Positions 18,614-28,488 of a DNA stretch of 64,000 nt are shown here, one piece after another. The notes beneath the pieces were generated by a model. That model saw only the letters and a program-made list of their open reading frames with translations. It searched no databases and had not been told where the DNA came from. Origin of the DNA: Gammaproteobacteria bacterium (GTDB lineage Bacteria; Pseudomonadota; Gammaproteobacteria; Arenicellales; JAJDZL01); the NCBI GenBank assembly GCA_022823625.1, contig JAJEHQ010000037.1, positions 1 through 64,000 of the forward strand, read 5' to 3'. Positions within the stretch are counted from its first letter, which is position 1. Each line of letters starts with the position of its first letter. The position numbers and the translations under genes were made by a program.

Positions 18614-18855
18614 TACTCCATAGGGTCAAATTCAGTTGTCCGACGGGGAACAATAGCAAGATCCAGGTCCAGAGCTGACAATACCTTGGTAATGGTATTG
18701 AGGTTTGCAGTCGTTGCAGCGTTCTCGATATCCGCGATCGACGCTTGCCTGACAGCGGCTTTCCTGGCAAGATCTAGTTGTCTCAATTTTTTTTGTTTAC
18801 GTGCGAGGCGAATCACTGCTCCAAGATCCCGATTAGTGCGAATCACTTTGTCCAT
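18610..18855 (-). CDS. hipB: HipB-type HTH antitoxin/repressor
   Basis: 81 residues with a Cro/C1 helix-turn-helix (LGAVIRLARKQKKLRQLDLA, VRQASIADIENA). First gene of the hipBA operon. It should bind and neutralise HipA and repress the operon through the three TATAC-N8-GTATA-type sites at 18871-18942, which begin 16 bp upstream of its ATG. Confidence 0.9.
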   Translation of the reverse strand: MDKVIRTNRDLGAVIRLARKQKKLRQLDLARKAAVRQASIADIENAATTANLNTITKVLSALDLDLAIVPRRTTEFDPMEY

Positions 18856-18870
18856 ATTGTCCTCTATTGA

Positions 18871-18942
18871 TATACTCCTAGTCGTATATATTAAAATTAT
18901 ACTGTACAGCGTATATTATATTCATATTCGCTTTAACGGATA
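18871..18942. promoter_or_regulatory. Triple HipB operator array upstream of hipBA
   Basis: Three dyads lie at 18871-18888 (TATAC-N8-GTATA), 18898-18915 (TATAC-N8-GTATA) and 18925-18942 (TATTC-N8-GGATA). All have 5-bp arms and exactly 8 nt between arms, and their centres are 27 bp apart. E. coli HipB operators have the same geometry (TATCC-N8-GGATA). The match in arm spacing and position makes autorepression by HipB very likely. Confidence 0.8.
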
Positions 18943-19162
18943 TAAATTTTGTGCACTTGAGAACTGAAGAAAAATTTGTACTCAGACCGTTATCAAGCAA
19001 ATTATGGTAAATAGATGCGGCTGTTCCGCGGCGAATGAATACCCTGTGTCTCGCGCATTGTCTCTGACAGACATTCGGGTGTTTCGCACGAAGGGCAGGA
19101 ACAGTAAGGTGCAGGGGCCGCCCGGACTAATACATAGCGGCTTTATGTGCGGGGGAGGATTT

Positions 19163-19309
19163 TTACAAGCGCAGATTATTCATCAGCGCCAGGTTTCGCA
19201 GCTGTGCTAGAGTTTCTAGCGCAGCCCAGTCTTTTTTGCGGGCGGTGTTGATGAGTAGGCACATGGTCAGAAAGTATTGCGCGCCTTGTTCAGTTCGAAA
19301 GTTACTGGA
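19163..19309 (-). pseudogene. Possible transposase C-terminal remnant (IS66-like)
   Basis: A 48-codon frame ending at the TAA of 19163-19165 reads NFRTEQGAQYFLTMCLLINT then ARKKDWAALETLAQL, resembling the last helices of IS66-type transposases (TE-GA followed by a helix with TARK). No catalytic region or start is left. The rest of 18943-19732 shows no convincing gene; its last ~50 bases should carry the gdh promoter. Confidence 0.35.
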
Positions 19310-19732
19310 GTTTTCTGTCTAGTTTCGCCATTGCTCAGCATCTGCATCGCAAGAAGCGCCGTACACAGTCCAGCGACAACACCCTTTGGTACCAAATATC
19401 CCATCGGTTAGCGCCTGATTGATCTTTGCACACCAATTCAAACAATACCGGCTTCAATGTCAAGAGGTTGGAGAGATTCTTTCAGTGGCTGAAAACAACC
19501 ACCCGGTACCATGTGAATGACCCAGAACGGACAACTTCTAGGTGCAGACCCGCCGATAATCGTGTAGAACTGCGCATAGGAAATTCTGTGTTTCAAACTT
19601 CTAGCAATGCCAACATCTGACATTATCACGCCTATAGCACAAGATACGCTAGAAGACCAAACACTCTAAAGTTGCTTTGTTCAAAATTGTATATTGAACA
19701 TATAGTTTGGATTCAAACCTAGGGAGGATTCC

Positions 19733-22700
19733 ATGTCTATCCTGCACTCAAATCAAACTGAAGCGTTGATCAATAGACTGGTAAGCGATGATCGCAGTGT
19801 ATTGCGTACCAGTGACAGACAATTTTCTGATTTCATTCGATCTTACTATTACGGTGTTGCTTACGAGGAATTGAATCAAAGAGACGTATTTGATTTAAGA
19901 GGTGCCGCGCTTGCGCACTTCGAGTTGTGTAAATCCCGACAGTTGGACGAAACCAAAATCAGACTTTATTTTCCCGATGTTGAACGCGATGGGTGGCGCT
20001 CAAAATTCGCTGTTCTGGAAATCGTAACTTTGGACCGTCCATTTCTTGTGGACTCCGTTTCGATGGTGTTAAACCAGGTAGGGTGCAAGGTTCACCACGT
20101 TGTTCATCCTGTATTCGCCGTGAAGAGAAACGCATCCGGCGGGCTGCAGAGAATTGCAGCGCCTCTGAATGCTGACTTTCTCGACGGAGTATTTGAATCG
20201 TTTCTTCACTTTGAATTTGACCGACCTGCCGACGAGAGTGATTTTGTTGAAATTGAAAAACGCCTGCGCAAAGTTCTGAAGACCATTCAGGTTGCTGTTG
20301 AAGACTGGCGCCCGATTCGCGTAAAAATGAAAGAGGCTTCGAAGAACCTTGAGAACGAGTTAAAACGCTCAGACAACACTGGTTTGGAAGACTATGCAGA
20401 GTTCTGCAATTGGCTGGCAGCTGGAAATTTCTCATTATTTGGATACTGCGAAATAAATTGGAGAAAGAATGGCAGGATGACTTTGAATGAAAAGTCTGTT
20501 CTTGGTATATTTCGGGATTACGATGACCTTACAACCGTTATGCCGATTGATGCGCTGTTCGCTAAAGCCAAAGACCAGTCAATCCTCATTACCAAAGCAA
20601 ATTCTCACTCGCCTATCCATCGAGCTTCCTACCTGGATGTAATCGTTATTCCAAAATTCTCAGCGGCCGGCAATTTCACTGGAATTCGGGCTGTTGCTGG
20701 GCTATTCAGTTCAACCGCGTACAACGGAAGCGCAAGTCTGATTCCATTATTACGCACCAAAATCAAACTTGTACTTCAGCGCAGTCGCTTTCCGGAAACA
20801 ACTCACAGCATTCGCGTATTGACGAATATCATCGACAACTATCCTCGTGACTTGCTATTTAGAATTTCAGTCGATGAACTTTTCGAAGATGTCGCTGGCA
20901 CTCTGGAACTGCAGGAACGAAATAGGGTAAGACTTTTTCTCAGACGGGAACCGTTCGGACGCTTCTACTCAGCGTTGGTTTACATTCCACACGAGTTATT
21001 CGGCCGCGAGTTGCGTGTCAAGATTGAGGGCATTCTGATGGAGTCTCTCAAAGGCAAGTCTTCAGAGTTCTTTGCCACCTTTTCAGGTTCGGTTCTGGCG
21101 CGGATTGAGTACACCATCTATGTTGACAAGGACAGTCAGCCCAATGTCAGCCTGGAGGAAATTCAGCAAAGGGTTCAGGACGCCGCGACCACCTGGCGTG
21201 ACTCACTTCATCAAGCGACGATCGAGCGCTACGGAGAAGACTTGGGTACGCAGTATTTGAGAAGCTTTGAGAATGCATTCAGCGCAAGCTTTAAGGAAGA
21301 TTACTCACCTTGGGTCACTGCAGCAGATCTTGAGAAACTGTCTGCTCTAAGCGAACAGAATGATCTGATTGTTTCTTTCTTTCGAACACTTCAGGAATCC
21401 GACCAAAGGCAAATGCGATTGAAACTGTTCAGTTTTAAGAAACAGATTTCTCCTTCTGATGTGCTGCCTGTACTCGAAAACATGGGGCTTTGGGTGAAGG
21501 AAGAACGCCCCTACGAAATCACGCGTTCAGACGATGACTATATCTGGATGCATGACTACTCGCTGAGGCACTCGGAGGAACGCTATGCCGAACATCAGCG
21601 CAAAGACTTTGAAGAGGCATTTTCCAATATCTGGCGCGGCGATGCCGAAAATGACCAGTTCAATCGATTGGTTCTGATAGCTGGCCTGAATTGGAGGCAG
21701 GTCTCGGTCTTGCGTGCCTACAGTCGTTATCTCAAACAAATCGGTCATTCATTCAGCGATACCTACATTACCAATACACTCATTGCTAATCTTGCGATGA
21801 CGCAAAGCCTGATCCGATATTTTGAACTGAAATTTGATCCAACGTCCGGCACTGCAGATAAGGAACTAACTAAGGTGAGAGAGGTAATGGATTCTCATCT
21901 CGATGCAGTATCCAGTCTGGATGAGGATGTCATCCTGCGAAGTTACAAAAATGCAATGACATCAACCATTCGCACCAACTATTTCTGTGCCAACAAAGAT
22001 GGTGAGCCGCATAACTACCTATCCTTCAAGATAGACTGTGCCCGAATCATCAAAATGCCTGACCCTCGTCCCATGTATGAAATCTTCGTTTATTCACCGC
22101 GCACGGAAGCGGTGCACTTACGCGGTGGAAAGGTTGCCCGCGGCGGACTTCGTTGGTCGGACCGAAGGGAAGATTTCAGAACAGAGGTGCTAGGGCTGGT
22201 CAAGGCTCAGATGGTTAAGAATGCAGTGATCGTGCCGGTCGGTTCCAAGGGCGGATTTATTGTCAAACGAGCACCTGAACCCGGAAAATCCATGTTGGAT
22301 GAGGGGATTGCCTGCTATTCGATATTCATTAGAGGCATGCTGGATATCACGGATAACATCGTCGACAATAAAGTTGTCCACCCGGCAAATGTGAAACGCT
22401 ATGACGATGATGATCCGTATTTCGTCGTTGCAGCGGACAAGGGCACTGCGACTTTTTCTGACATTGCAAATGGACTGTCGGCAGAATATGGATTCTGGTT
22501 AGGAGATGCATTTGCTTCAGGCGGATCAGTTGGCTATGACCACAAGGCAATGGGCATCACCGCCCGTGGTGCATGGGAGTCGGTGAAACGCCACTTCCGA
22601 GAGTTGGGAGTTGACATCCAGACGACTGACTTCACAGTAGTTGGAATTGGCGATATGGGCGGAGATGTATTCGGAAACGGAATGCTGCTCTCCCGTCATA

Positions 22701-24544
22701 TTCAGTTGGTCGGCGCTTTCAATCACATCGAAATATTTTTGGACCCAAATCCAGATTGTGAAGCCAGCTACAAGGAAAGACAGCGTTTGTTTACAACACC
22801 TGGCTTGAGTTGGAAAGACTATGACAAAACACTGATATCAGAAGGGGGTGGCGTTTTTGATCGAACTGCAAAAGCGATTGATATATCACCTGCGGTACAG
22901 CGTCGGTTGAACATTAAAAAGACCAAACTGACGCCTAACGAGCTGATGCATGCAATGCTGCAAGCACCCATAGATCTGTTGTGGAATGGAGGGATTGGCA
23001 CTTATGTTAAAGCGTCAACTGAATCTCATGCTGACACCGAGAATCGCTCAAATGATGCCATACGGGTCGATGGTAATGAACTCGGTGCGAAGGTAGTCGG
23101 AGAGGGTGGCAATCTGGGTATGACTCAGTTAGGCCGAGTCGAATATTGCATGCACGGTGGCCGTTGCTACACGGATTCAATCGATAACTCTGGTGGAGTA
23201 GATTGTTCTGACCACGAAGTCAACATAAAAATCTTGCTTAATCAGGTTGTCAATATCGGTGAGATGACAGCCAAACAGCGCGAGAAAATGCTGCGTGAGA
23301 TGACCGATGAAGTTGCAGAACTGGTGCTAGAAAGCAACTATCAGCAAAGTCAGGCACTCAGTTTGCTGAATGTTTGTTCCAATGATCTGCTGAGAGAACA
23401 CAGTCAATACATTCAGGAATTGGAATCATCAGGGGAGCTAAACCCTGCGATTGAGAATCTTCCCGATTGGCAGGAAATAAAGCGACGCGAGGGTGTTGGT
23501 CTCGGACTCAAACTTCCGGAACTTTCGGTTTTACTCGCCTATTCAAAAATGTCGCTTTATGAAGAACTCTTAGATTCAAATATGCCGGAGGACGCGTACC
23601 TGGCTAGAGATTTGCATGACTATTTTCCTGACCGTCTATCGAAGGCATTCAGCACAGAGATGGATGATCATCGCCTAAAACGGGAAATTATTGCAACCTA
23701 TGTTACCAATAACATGATCAACCGAGTCGGCCCGACGTTTGCTTATCGCATGCACGAATTGACGAGTGCAGCGTTTGCCGACATTGCGCGGTCTTACTGT
23801 GCTGCGCGGGAAATTTTCGACATGCGTACGATTTGGTCATCAATCGAAGAACTAGACAACAAAGTGCCCGCGCAAAGCCAGTTTGAAATGTTGAAATTTG
23901 CAGCGGGCTTGCTTGAGCGAGCAACTATTTGGCTGCTACGGCATCGAAGTCATCCACTCAATATTGAAGAGACGGTGAAGTATTACCGGAATGACGTTGA
24001 AGCCTTGGCCAGTGAGCTTTCAAATGTGTTGAGTCGAGAATACACTGATCAGATCAATGTGCACCTGAAGAACCTTCTTGATAACAACGTTCCGGAAGAT
24101 CTTGCACAAAAAGTTGTTCAATGCATCCCGCTGTCTACTGCTATGGATATTGTTGAAATCATAAGGCAAACGGGAAAATCTGTCGCTTTCGTGTCAAGTG
24201 TTTACTTTGATATTGGCGCAAAACTTGAATTGATCTGGATTCGTCAGCAAGTCGCGAATCTACCGGTTGAAAATCAATGGCATGGCCTCGCCAAATCCAG
24301 ACTGAGTGACGACATTCATGCCCATCAGCATGCGATTACAAGTGATGCTGTGAAGCAGGCCAGAACCGACAGTCCTCAACAGGCAGTCAAGATGTGGATG
24401 GAGTCAAACAGGGTTGGATGTCGAATGTTGGCGAACATCATCTCTGAAATGAAGTCCATCACAAAAATCGACTTTGCCACTTTGACCGTTGCAATCAGTG
24501 AAGTTTATCTGCTTGGACGAAGTTCCGAATCTTTCTCAAACTAA
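19733..24544 (+). CDS. gdhB: NAD-specific glutamate dehydrogenase, large (180-kDa) class
   Basis: 1603 residues, the length typical of the large bacterial NAD-GDH family, from an ATG after a strong GGGAGGA site. The catalytic dehydrogenase core lies around residues 780-1250: HLRGGKVARGGLRWSDRRED, QMVKNAVIVPVGSKGG with the catalytic lysines, and a nucleotide-binding region (TVVGIGDMGGDVFGNG). The long N-terminal part holds the ACT-like regulatory domains of this class. It oxidises glutamate to 2-oxoglutarate and ammonium with NAD+, the catabolic direction. Monocistronic; its stop overlaps the convergent next gene by 4 bp. Confidence 0.95.
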   Translation: MSILHSNQTEALINRLVSDDRSVLRTSDRQFSDFIRSYYYGVAYEELNQRDVFDLRGAALAHFELCKSRQLDETKIRLYFPDVERDGWRSKFAVLEIVTLDRPFLVDSVSMVLNQVGCKVHHVVHPVFAVKRNASGGLQRIAAPLNADFLDGVFESFLHFEFDRPADESDFVEIEKRLRKVLKTIQVAVEDWRPIRVKMKEASKNLENELKRSDNTGLEDYAEFCNWLAAGNFSLFGYCEINWRKNGRMTLNEKSVLGIFRDYDDLTTVMPIDALFAKAKDQSILITKANSHSPIHRASYLDVIVIPKFSAAGNFTGIRAVAGLFSSTAYNGSASLIPLLRTKIKLVLQRSRFPETTHSIRVLTNIIDNYPRDLLFRISVDELFEDVAGTLELQERNRVRLFLRREPFGRFYSALVYIPHELFGRELRVKIEGILMESLKGKSSEFFATFSGSVLARIEYTIYVDKDSQPNVSLEEIQQRVQDAATTWRDSLHQATIERYGEDLGTQYLRSFENAFSASFKEDYSPWVTAADLEKLSALSEQNDLIVSFFRTLQESDQRQMRLKLFSFKKQISPSDVLPVLENMGLWVKEERPYEITRSDDDYIWMHDYSLRHSEERYAEHQRKDFEEAFSNIWRGDAENDQFNRLVLIAGLNWRQVSVLRAYSRYLKQIGHSFSDTYITNTLIANLAMTQSLIRYFELKFDPTSGTADKELTKVREVMDSHLDAVSSLDEDVILRSYKNAMTSTIRTNYFCANKDGEPHNYLSFKIDCARIIKMPDPRPMYEIFVYSPRTEAVHLRGGKVARGGLRWSDRREDFRTEVLGLVKAQMVKNAVIVPVGSKGGFIVKRAPEPGKSMLDEGIACYSIFIRGMLDITDNIVDNKVVHPANVKRYDDDDPYFVVAADKGTATFSDIANGLSAEYGFWLGDAFASGGSVGYDHKAMGITARGAWESVKRHFRELGVDIQTTDFTVVGIGDMGGDVFGNGMLLSRHIQLVGAFNHIEIFLDPNPDCEASYKERQRLFTTPGLSWKDYDKTLISEGGGVFDRTAKAIDISPAVQRRLNIKKTKLTPNELMHAMLQAPIDLLWNGGIGTYVKASTESHADTENRSNDAIRVDGNELGAKVVGEGGNLGMTQLGRVEYCMHGGRCYTDSIDNSGGVDCSDHEVNIKILLNQVVNIGEMTAKQREKMLREMTDEVAELVLESNYQQSQALSLLNVCSNDLLREHSQYIQELESSGELNPAIENLPDWQEIKRREGVGLGLKLPELSVLLAYSKMSLYEELLDSNMPEDAYLARDLHDYFPDRLSKAFSTEMDDHRLKREIIATYVTNNMINRVGPTFAYRMHELTSAAFADIARSYCAAREIFDMRTIWSSIEELDNKVPAQSQFEMLKFAAGLLERATIWLLRHRSHPLNIEETVKYYRNDVEALASELSNVLSREYTDQINVHLKNLLDNNVPEDLAQKVVQCIPLSTAMDIVEIIRQTGKSVAFVSSVYFDIGAKLELIWIRQQVANLPVENQWHGLAKSRLSDDIHAHQHAITSDAVKQARTDSPQQAVKMWMESNRVGCRMLANIISEMKSITKIDFATLTVAISEVYLLGRSSESFSN

Positions 24545-25446
24545 GAATCTGACTTGATCGCGACGGTTTTGTCAAACTTTTCTGGCATCCAACTCGGTGG
24601 TTTGATCAAGTAGTTCAGAGCGTCACCGATGCGTCTGGCAGATGCCATTTTTCTGATTAATCTGGCTAGACCGTGAAACCAGACAACAAACGGATTCACG
24701 GAGTTGATCGGGTCTGAAATTCCAAAATCAACTTTTTCAATTTCTTCTTCGAATGTTCCAAACATTCGGTCCCAGATGATGAAAATCCCTCCGTAGTTCT
24801 TGTCAATGTACTGAGCATTCCTGCCGTGGTGAACTCTGTGGTGCGATGGTGTGTTGAAAATCCACTCAATTGGTTTGGGCAGTTTGCCAACCAATTCAGT
24901 ATGGAGTGGGGTTTGGTAAAGCAGCACAATCGCTTCAGCGACGAAGACTAGGGCAGGGTGAAATCCTGCAAGTATCAAAGGCAAGTGAAACGCGATTGGA
25001 ATCAGACCATCTAGCGGGCCAAATCTGTATGCCACTGTGATATTGAAATAGGGCGAACTGTGGTGCACCGTGTGAGATGACCATCCAATTCCCGTTCTGT
25101 GTGAAAAACGATGTTCGCAATAGTAAGCGAAATCAGCGAGCACAATACAAAGAACGATCGACCAGGTAGTCATGGGTATGGTGGCAATCGCATAGTAGGA
25201 GGCGGAATAGTAGACTGTTATGAAAACTGAACCAAGCACTATGTAGTACAGGAGTACAAAGGCAGCGTAGGTGACGAAATTAGTAATTCCATCACCAGCA
25301 AGCTTCCAGTTCATCAGTTTCTTGAACAGAAATTTCAGGAGTTCAAGAAAGAGCAATCCACCTGATATGACATACATCCAGTTTTCGAGCAACGTACTGA
25401 AGCCGTAAATTTCGTATTCGGTAAAAGTTTGCTGAAGAATTTCCAT
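24541..25446 (-). CDS. Sterol desaturase/fatty acid hydroxylase superfamily membrane protein
   Basis: 301 residues with several hydrophobic helices and the di-iron histidine clusters of the family: HRFSH, HTVHH (WSSHTVHHSSPYF) and HRVHHGRN. These enzymes hydroxylate or desaturate lipid substrates (sterols, fatty acids, ether lipids, carotenoids) using O2. The gene follows a TetR regulator by 6 nt in the same direction, so the two form an operon and the repressor probably senses a lipid-like or hydrophobic compound. The actual substrate is unknown. Confidence 0.85.
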   Translation of the reverse strand: MEILQQTFTEYEIYGFSTLLENWMYVISGGLLFLELLKFLFKKLMNWKLAGDGITNFVTYAAFVLLYYIVLGSVFITVYYSASYYAIATIPMTTWSIVLCIVLADFAYYCEHRFSHRTGIGWSSHTVHHSSPYFNITVAYRFGPLDGLIPIAFHLPLILAGFHPALVFVAEAIVLLYQTPLHTELVGKLPKPIEWIFNTPSHHRVHHGRNAQYIDKNYGGIFIIWDRMFGTFEEEIEKVDFGISDPINSVNPFVVWFHGLARLIRKMASARRIGDALNYLIKPPSWMPEKFDKTVAIKSDS

Positions 25447-25452
25447 AATTTT

Positions 25453-26034
25453 TTAGTTTAGAGTTGAGATAAGGCTATAGGCGGCGTTTTTTGAGGCACT
25501 CCACCATTCTTGAGGTATTGAAATCTGACTGAATGAATCAATGTTGAAGCAAAGCGCAACGACTCCAAAAGCGACCTGAAAGATCTGATCTTCTGAAGCT
25601 TCTGGATACGTCTGCCGCAACTCAGATTGAACGGAATCAATCAGAGTATTGCTCCAGGCGACAATTCTTGTTCCGATTTCAGGGTATTTGCCAGACACCA
25701 ATACAAGGGCCTGCAGCATCACGGCAGAATTTTCATCGGATGCATAACGTGGATCAAAAAGTATGTCAATCAGCGCATCGATGCGATTCAGCTCCGGAAG
25801 TGATTGCATGAGCTCACATACGTCTTCATCAAATTTCTGATCCGCATAGTCAATGAGTGCTCCAATCATGTCTTCTCGATTTCCCAGATAGTGGCGAATG
25901 ATTGAGCGCTTGACACCTGCTTCTTTAGCAATCTTCTCTTGTGTTGCCCCTTCAAATCCAAATTGGTAGATGCACTTCGCATAGGCTATCAGAATTTGCT
26001 CAGAGCGAATTTCTTTGAGACTTGGACGTGGCAT
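25453..26034 (-). CDS. TetR-family transcriptional regulator
   Basis: 193 residues. The N-terminal helix-turn-helix is clear (ATQEKIAKEAGVKRSIIRHY, LGNREDMIGALIDYA) and the rest is the helical ligand-binding half. It leads a two-gene operon with the hydroxylase and is divergent from the microcompartment operon. A perfect 13-bp-arm palindrome 38 bp upstream of its start (26072-26101) is its likely operator. Confidence 0.9.
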   Translation of the reverse strand: MPRPSLKEIRSEQILIAYAKCIYQFGFEGATQEKIAKEAGVKRSIIRHYLGNREDMIGALIDYADQKFDEDVCELMQSLPELNRIDALIDILFDPRYASDENSAVMLQALVLVSGKYPEIGTRIVAWSNTLIDSVQSELRQTYPEASEDQIFQVAFGVVALCFNIDSFSQISIPQEWWSASKNAAYSLISTLN

Positions 26035-26071
26035 ATAGACCTCAATATTCTTGATTGAATTTCACCTGGAA

Positions 26072-26101
26072 TTATAAATTGTCAATAATGACAATTTATA
26101 A
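26072..26101. promoter_or_regulatory. Perfect palindrome, probable TetR operator in the divergent promoter region
   Basis: TTATAAATTGTCA and TGACAATTTATAA are exact inverse complements around a 4-nt spacer. It lies 38 bp from the TetR start and ~200 bp from the aldehyde dehydrogenase start, so it could control both directions. The TTGTCA...TGACAA core overlaps a -35-like sequence. Binding by the adjacent TetR is inferred from position and symmetry. Confidence 0.7.
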
Positions 26102-26304
26102 AAATTCAAGTCTAAATCTGCATTGATTTGTAGTTCTTCTCTCATTGACCTCAATTGAAATGAATTTGAACAATTGTGTGCGAGTAGTCGTCTTTTCGCG
26201 TTCAGAAGTCAACAATTTGGTTTGAACTGTCAAGATCGCTTTCAATACGGGGCTATAGAATTCTGTGCTACGAACCCGAATTGTGTTCATTATTTTTGGA
26301 AGGT

Positions 26305-27879
26305 ATGCCGGTCCATTCACAACCAACCCCAATATTCCAAGCGACCAGAGTCGTCAATCGTGCGCGCTGGGCTGGGAGTGCTTACGCCAACTTTCGCCAT
26401 GACGATGTCATGCGAATTGTCAAAGCCGTTGCTGAAGTCGGTGAAGAAACTGCCAGATACTACGCCGACTGGGCCGTAGCAGAAACCGGTTTCGGCAACG
26501 CTGATCACAAAGAACTAAAAAACCGGCTGTGCAGCGAGGGAATTTATGAGCACTACAAAAATCATGATTTCACTCGCAATCGGGTTGATCACAAACGCAA
26601 GGTCATTGAAATTCCACGACCCGCTGGGGTGATATTTGCCTTAACACCTTCAACCAACCCAGTGTGTTCTGTGTTTTTCAAGGCTTTGCTCGCTTTGATG
26701 ACCCGCAATGCAATTGTGATTAGTCCACACCCTGCAGCTCGCGAATGCTGCTCGGATGCGGCACGAAAAATTGCTGAGGCCGCAGAGAACGCAGGTGCTC
26801 CCGATGGTGTTGTTCAGGTAGTGGAAAATCCGACTCTGGAGGTCATCAACGGGATCATGAGTTCAGATGGCATTGATGTCATTCTTGCGACCGGCGGAAC
26901 ACCCATGGTTAGGGCTGCTTATAGTTCCGGCAATCCAGCACTCGGTGTCGGACCCGGTAATTGTCCCGCTTATGTCGACAAAACTGCTGATATTGAATTA
27001 GCAGCCAAGTGCATAGCAAACAGCAAAGCATTTGATAACAGCATCCTTTGTACTAACGAATCCGCAGTCATTGCACACAAGGACATTAGTAGTAACCTGG
27101 TCATAGCACTAAAAAAAGAAGGTTGTTATTTGTGCACCGACGAAGAACGCGACCGTCTGTGCGAAGTTCTTTTCCCAGAGGGAAAGTTTGATGCTGCTGT
27201 TATCGGTCAGTCTGCGGAGTGGATTGCAGAACGGGCCAGAATTCGGGTACCGCAAAATACGCGAGTGCTTCTGGTGAATCTGGAACGGATTGGAGACGAC
27301 TATGTTCTGAGCCGGGAGAAACTTTGCCCAGTGCTCGGATTCTACGAAGTGGCTGGACGCGACGCTGCAATGAAATCCTGCAACGCCATGACTCGCAGAA
27401 TGGGTAGCGGCCATTCAGCAGCCATTCACTGTAGAGACCCGCAGATGATACTCCGGTTTGGATCTGAACTTGCAGTTCTGAGAACTCCCGTTAATGCTCC
27501 CTGCAGTACTGGTGCATCCGGATTTGATACTAATCTGGCACCGACAATGACTGTCGGAACCGGATTTTTTGGTAGGAGTTCAGTTGCTGACAATGTCGGC
27601 CCTCACCATTTGGTTCAGTGGTCAAAGATTGCGTTCAGTAAAGATTCTGAAATCGACATGAATGAATACGAGCTCATTGAATCACAGCCAACCCCAAAAG
27701 TGCGTCACCCGGATGAGGTGATCGACTACTCGTTCGCGGATGGCTTCGATTCACACACTTCTGGATTGCACTCTTCAGGGAACAATGCTCTGACTGGTGA
27801 AGATTTAAGAGCAGAGATCCACAAGATCATTCTTGAAGAGATTCGCTCATTGCATCTCGTTCAGGAGACTCGCTACTAA
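26305..27879 (+). CDS. BMC-type CoA-acylating aldehyde dehydrogenase
   Basis: 524 residues from the ATG at 26305; no well-spaced ribosome site exists, and a TTG at 26281 would add eight residues. Aldehyde dehydrogenase fold with catalytic cysteine C249 in NSILCTNESAV, cofactor region FALTPSTNPVCSVFFKALLA and the LGVGPGNCPAY loop, as in PduP/EutE enzymes that convert aldehyde + CoA + NAD+ to acyl-CoA. The last ~28 residues, after a Gly/Ser-rich linker, form an amphipathic helix (LTGEDLRAEIHKIILEEIRS), which looks like an encapsulation peptide for loading into the shell. First gene of the shell operon; propionaldehyde is the likely substrate if the locus is of RMM type. Confidence 0.88.
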   Translation: MPVHSQPTPIFQATRVVNRARWAGSAYANFRHDDVMRIVKAVAEVGEETARYYADWAVAETGFGNADHKELKNRLCSEGIYEHYKNHDFTRNRVDHKRKVIEIPRPAGVIFALTPSTNPVCSVFFKALLALMTRNAIVISPHPAARECCSDAARKIAEAAENAGAPDGVVQVVENPTLEVINGIMSSDGIDVILATGGTPMVRAAYSSGNPALGVGPGNCPAYVDKTADIELAAKCIANSKAFDNSILCTNESAVIAHKDISSNLVIALKKEGCYLCTDEERDRLCEVLFPEGKFDAAVIGQSAEWIAERARIRVPQNTRVLLVNLERIGDDYVLSREKLCPVLGFYEVAGRDAAMKSCNAMTRRMGSGHSAAIHCRDPQMILRFGSELAVLRTPVNAPCSTGASGFDTNLAPTMTVGTGFFGRSSVADNVGPHHLVQWSKIAFSKDSEIDMNEYELIESQPTPKVRHPDEVIDYSFADGFDSHTSGLHSSGNNALTGEDLRAEIHKIILEEIRSLHLVQETRY

Positions 27880-28484
27880 TGGCGGATATCCGATCCTACA
27901 TATTTATTGACCAGATGCAGCCGAAAACGATGTGCTATCTGGGAAGCTGGATTCGCGGCTATTTACCCAAAACTGACATGGCCGCAATGATCATTGAAGT
28001 TGTTCCAGGCCTGCACATCGAAAGAATCACTGATATCGCACTCAAGAATGTCAATGTTAAGCCCGGGATTCTTGTCGTAGAACGTCAGTTTGGTTATTTG
28101 GAGTTTCACTCGGAATTGACTGCCGATGTAGTCGCGGGTGGCGAAGCCGTACTTGAGATGCTGGATGCTGCACCGAGTGATGCGATGCCGCCTGAAATTC
28201 TGGCTTCGACAATTGTCAAGCGGGTTGATGACTATCACGCATTCTTAATCAATCGAAACAAATTGGGTTCCATGGTTTTGCCAGGTGAATCGCTGTTTGT
28301 ATTCGAAATGCAGCCCGCTTCATACAGCATACTGGCAGTGAACGAGGCTGAAAAAGCAGCTGATATCAAAGTTGTTGACTACCGAATGATAGGTGCGACC
28401 GGACGGGTTTATTTAAGTGGTCCGGAAAGTGACGTAAGGGCAGCAGCTCGAGCCGCAGAAGAAGCATTGGAAGCAAGGATGTAG
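27879..28484 (+). CDS. BMC-T tandem-domain microcompartment shell protein
   Basis: 201 residues containing two BMC domains in tandem (about 1-97 and 98-200), each with the family's GxxxxxxE-type helix and the VERQFGYLEFHS strand. Such proteins assemble as trimers (pseudohexamers) in the shell, often with a gated pore for larger substrates or cofactors. Its ATG overlaps the stop of the aldehyde dehydrogenase by 1 bp. It is clearly related to the second BMC-T at 29711. Confidence 0.88.
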   Translation: MADIRSYIFIDQMQPKTMCYLGSWIRGYLPKTDMAAMIIEVVPGLHIERITDIALKNVNVKPGILVVERQFGYLEFHSELTADVVAGGEAVLEMLDAAPSDAMPPEILASTIVKRVDDYHAFLINRNKLGSMVLPGESLFVFEMQPASYSILAVNEAEKAADIKVVDYRMIGATGRVYLSGPESDVRAAARAAEEALEARM

Positions 28485-28488
28485 TGAC

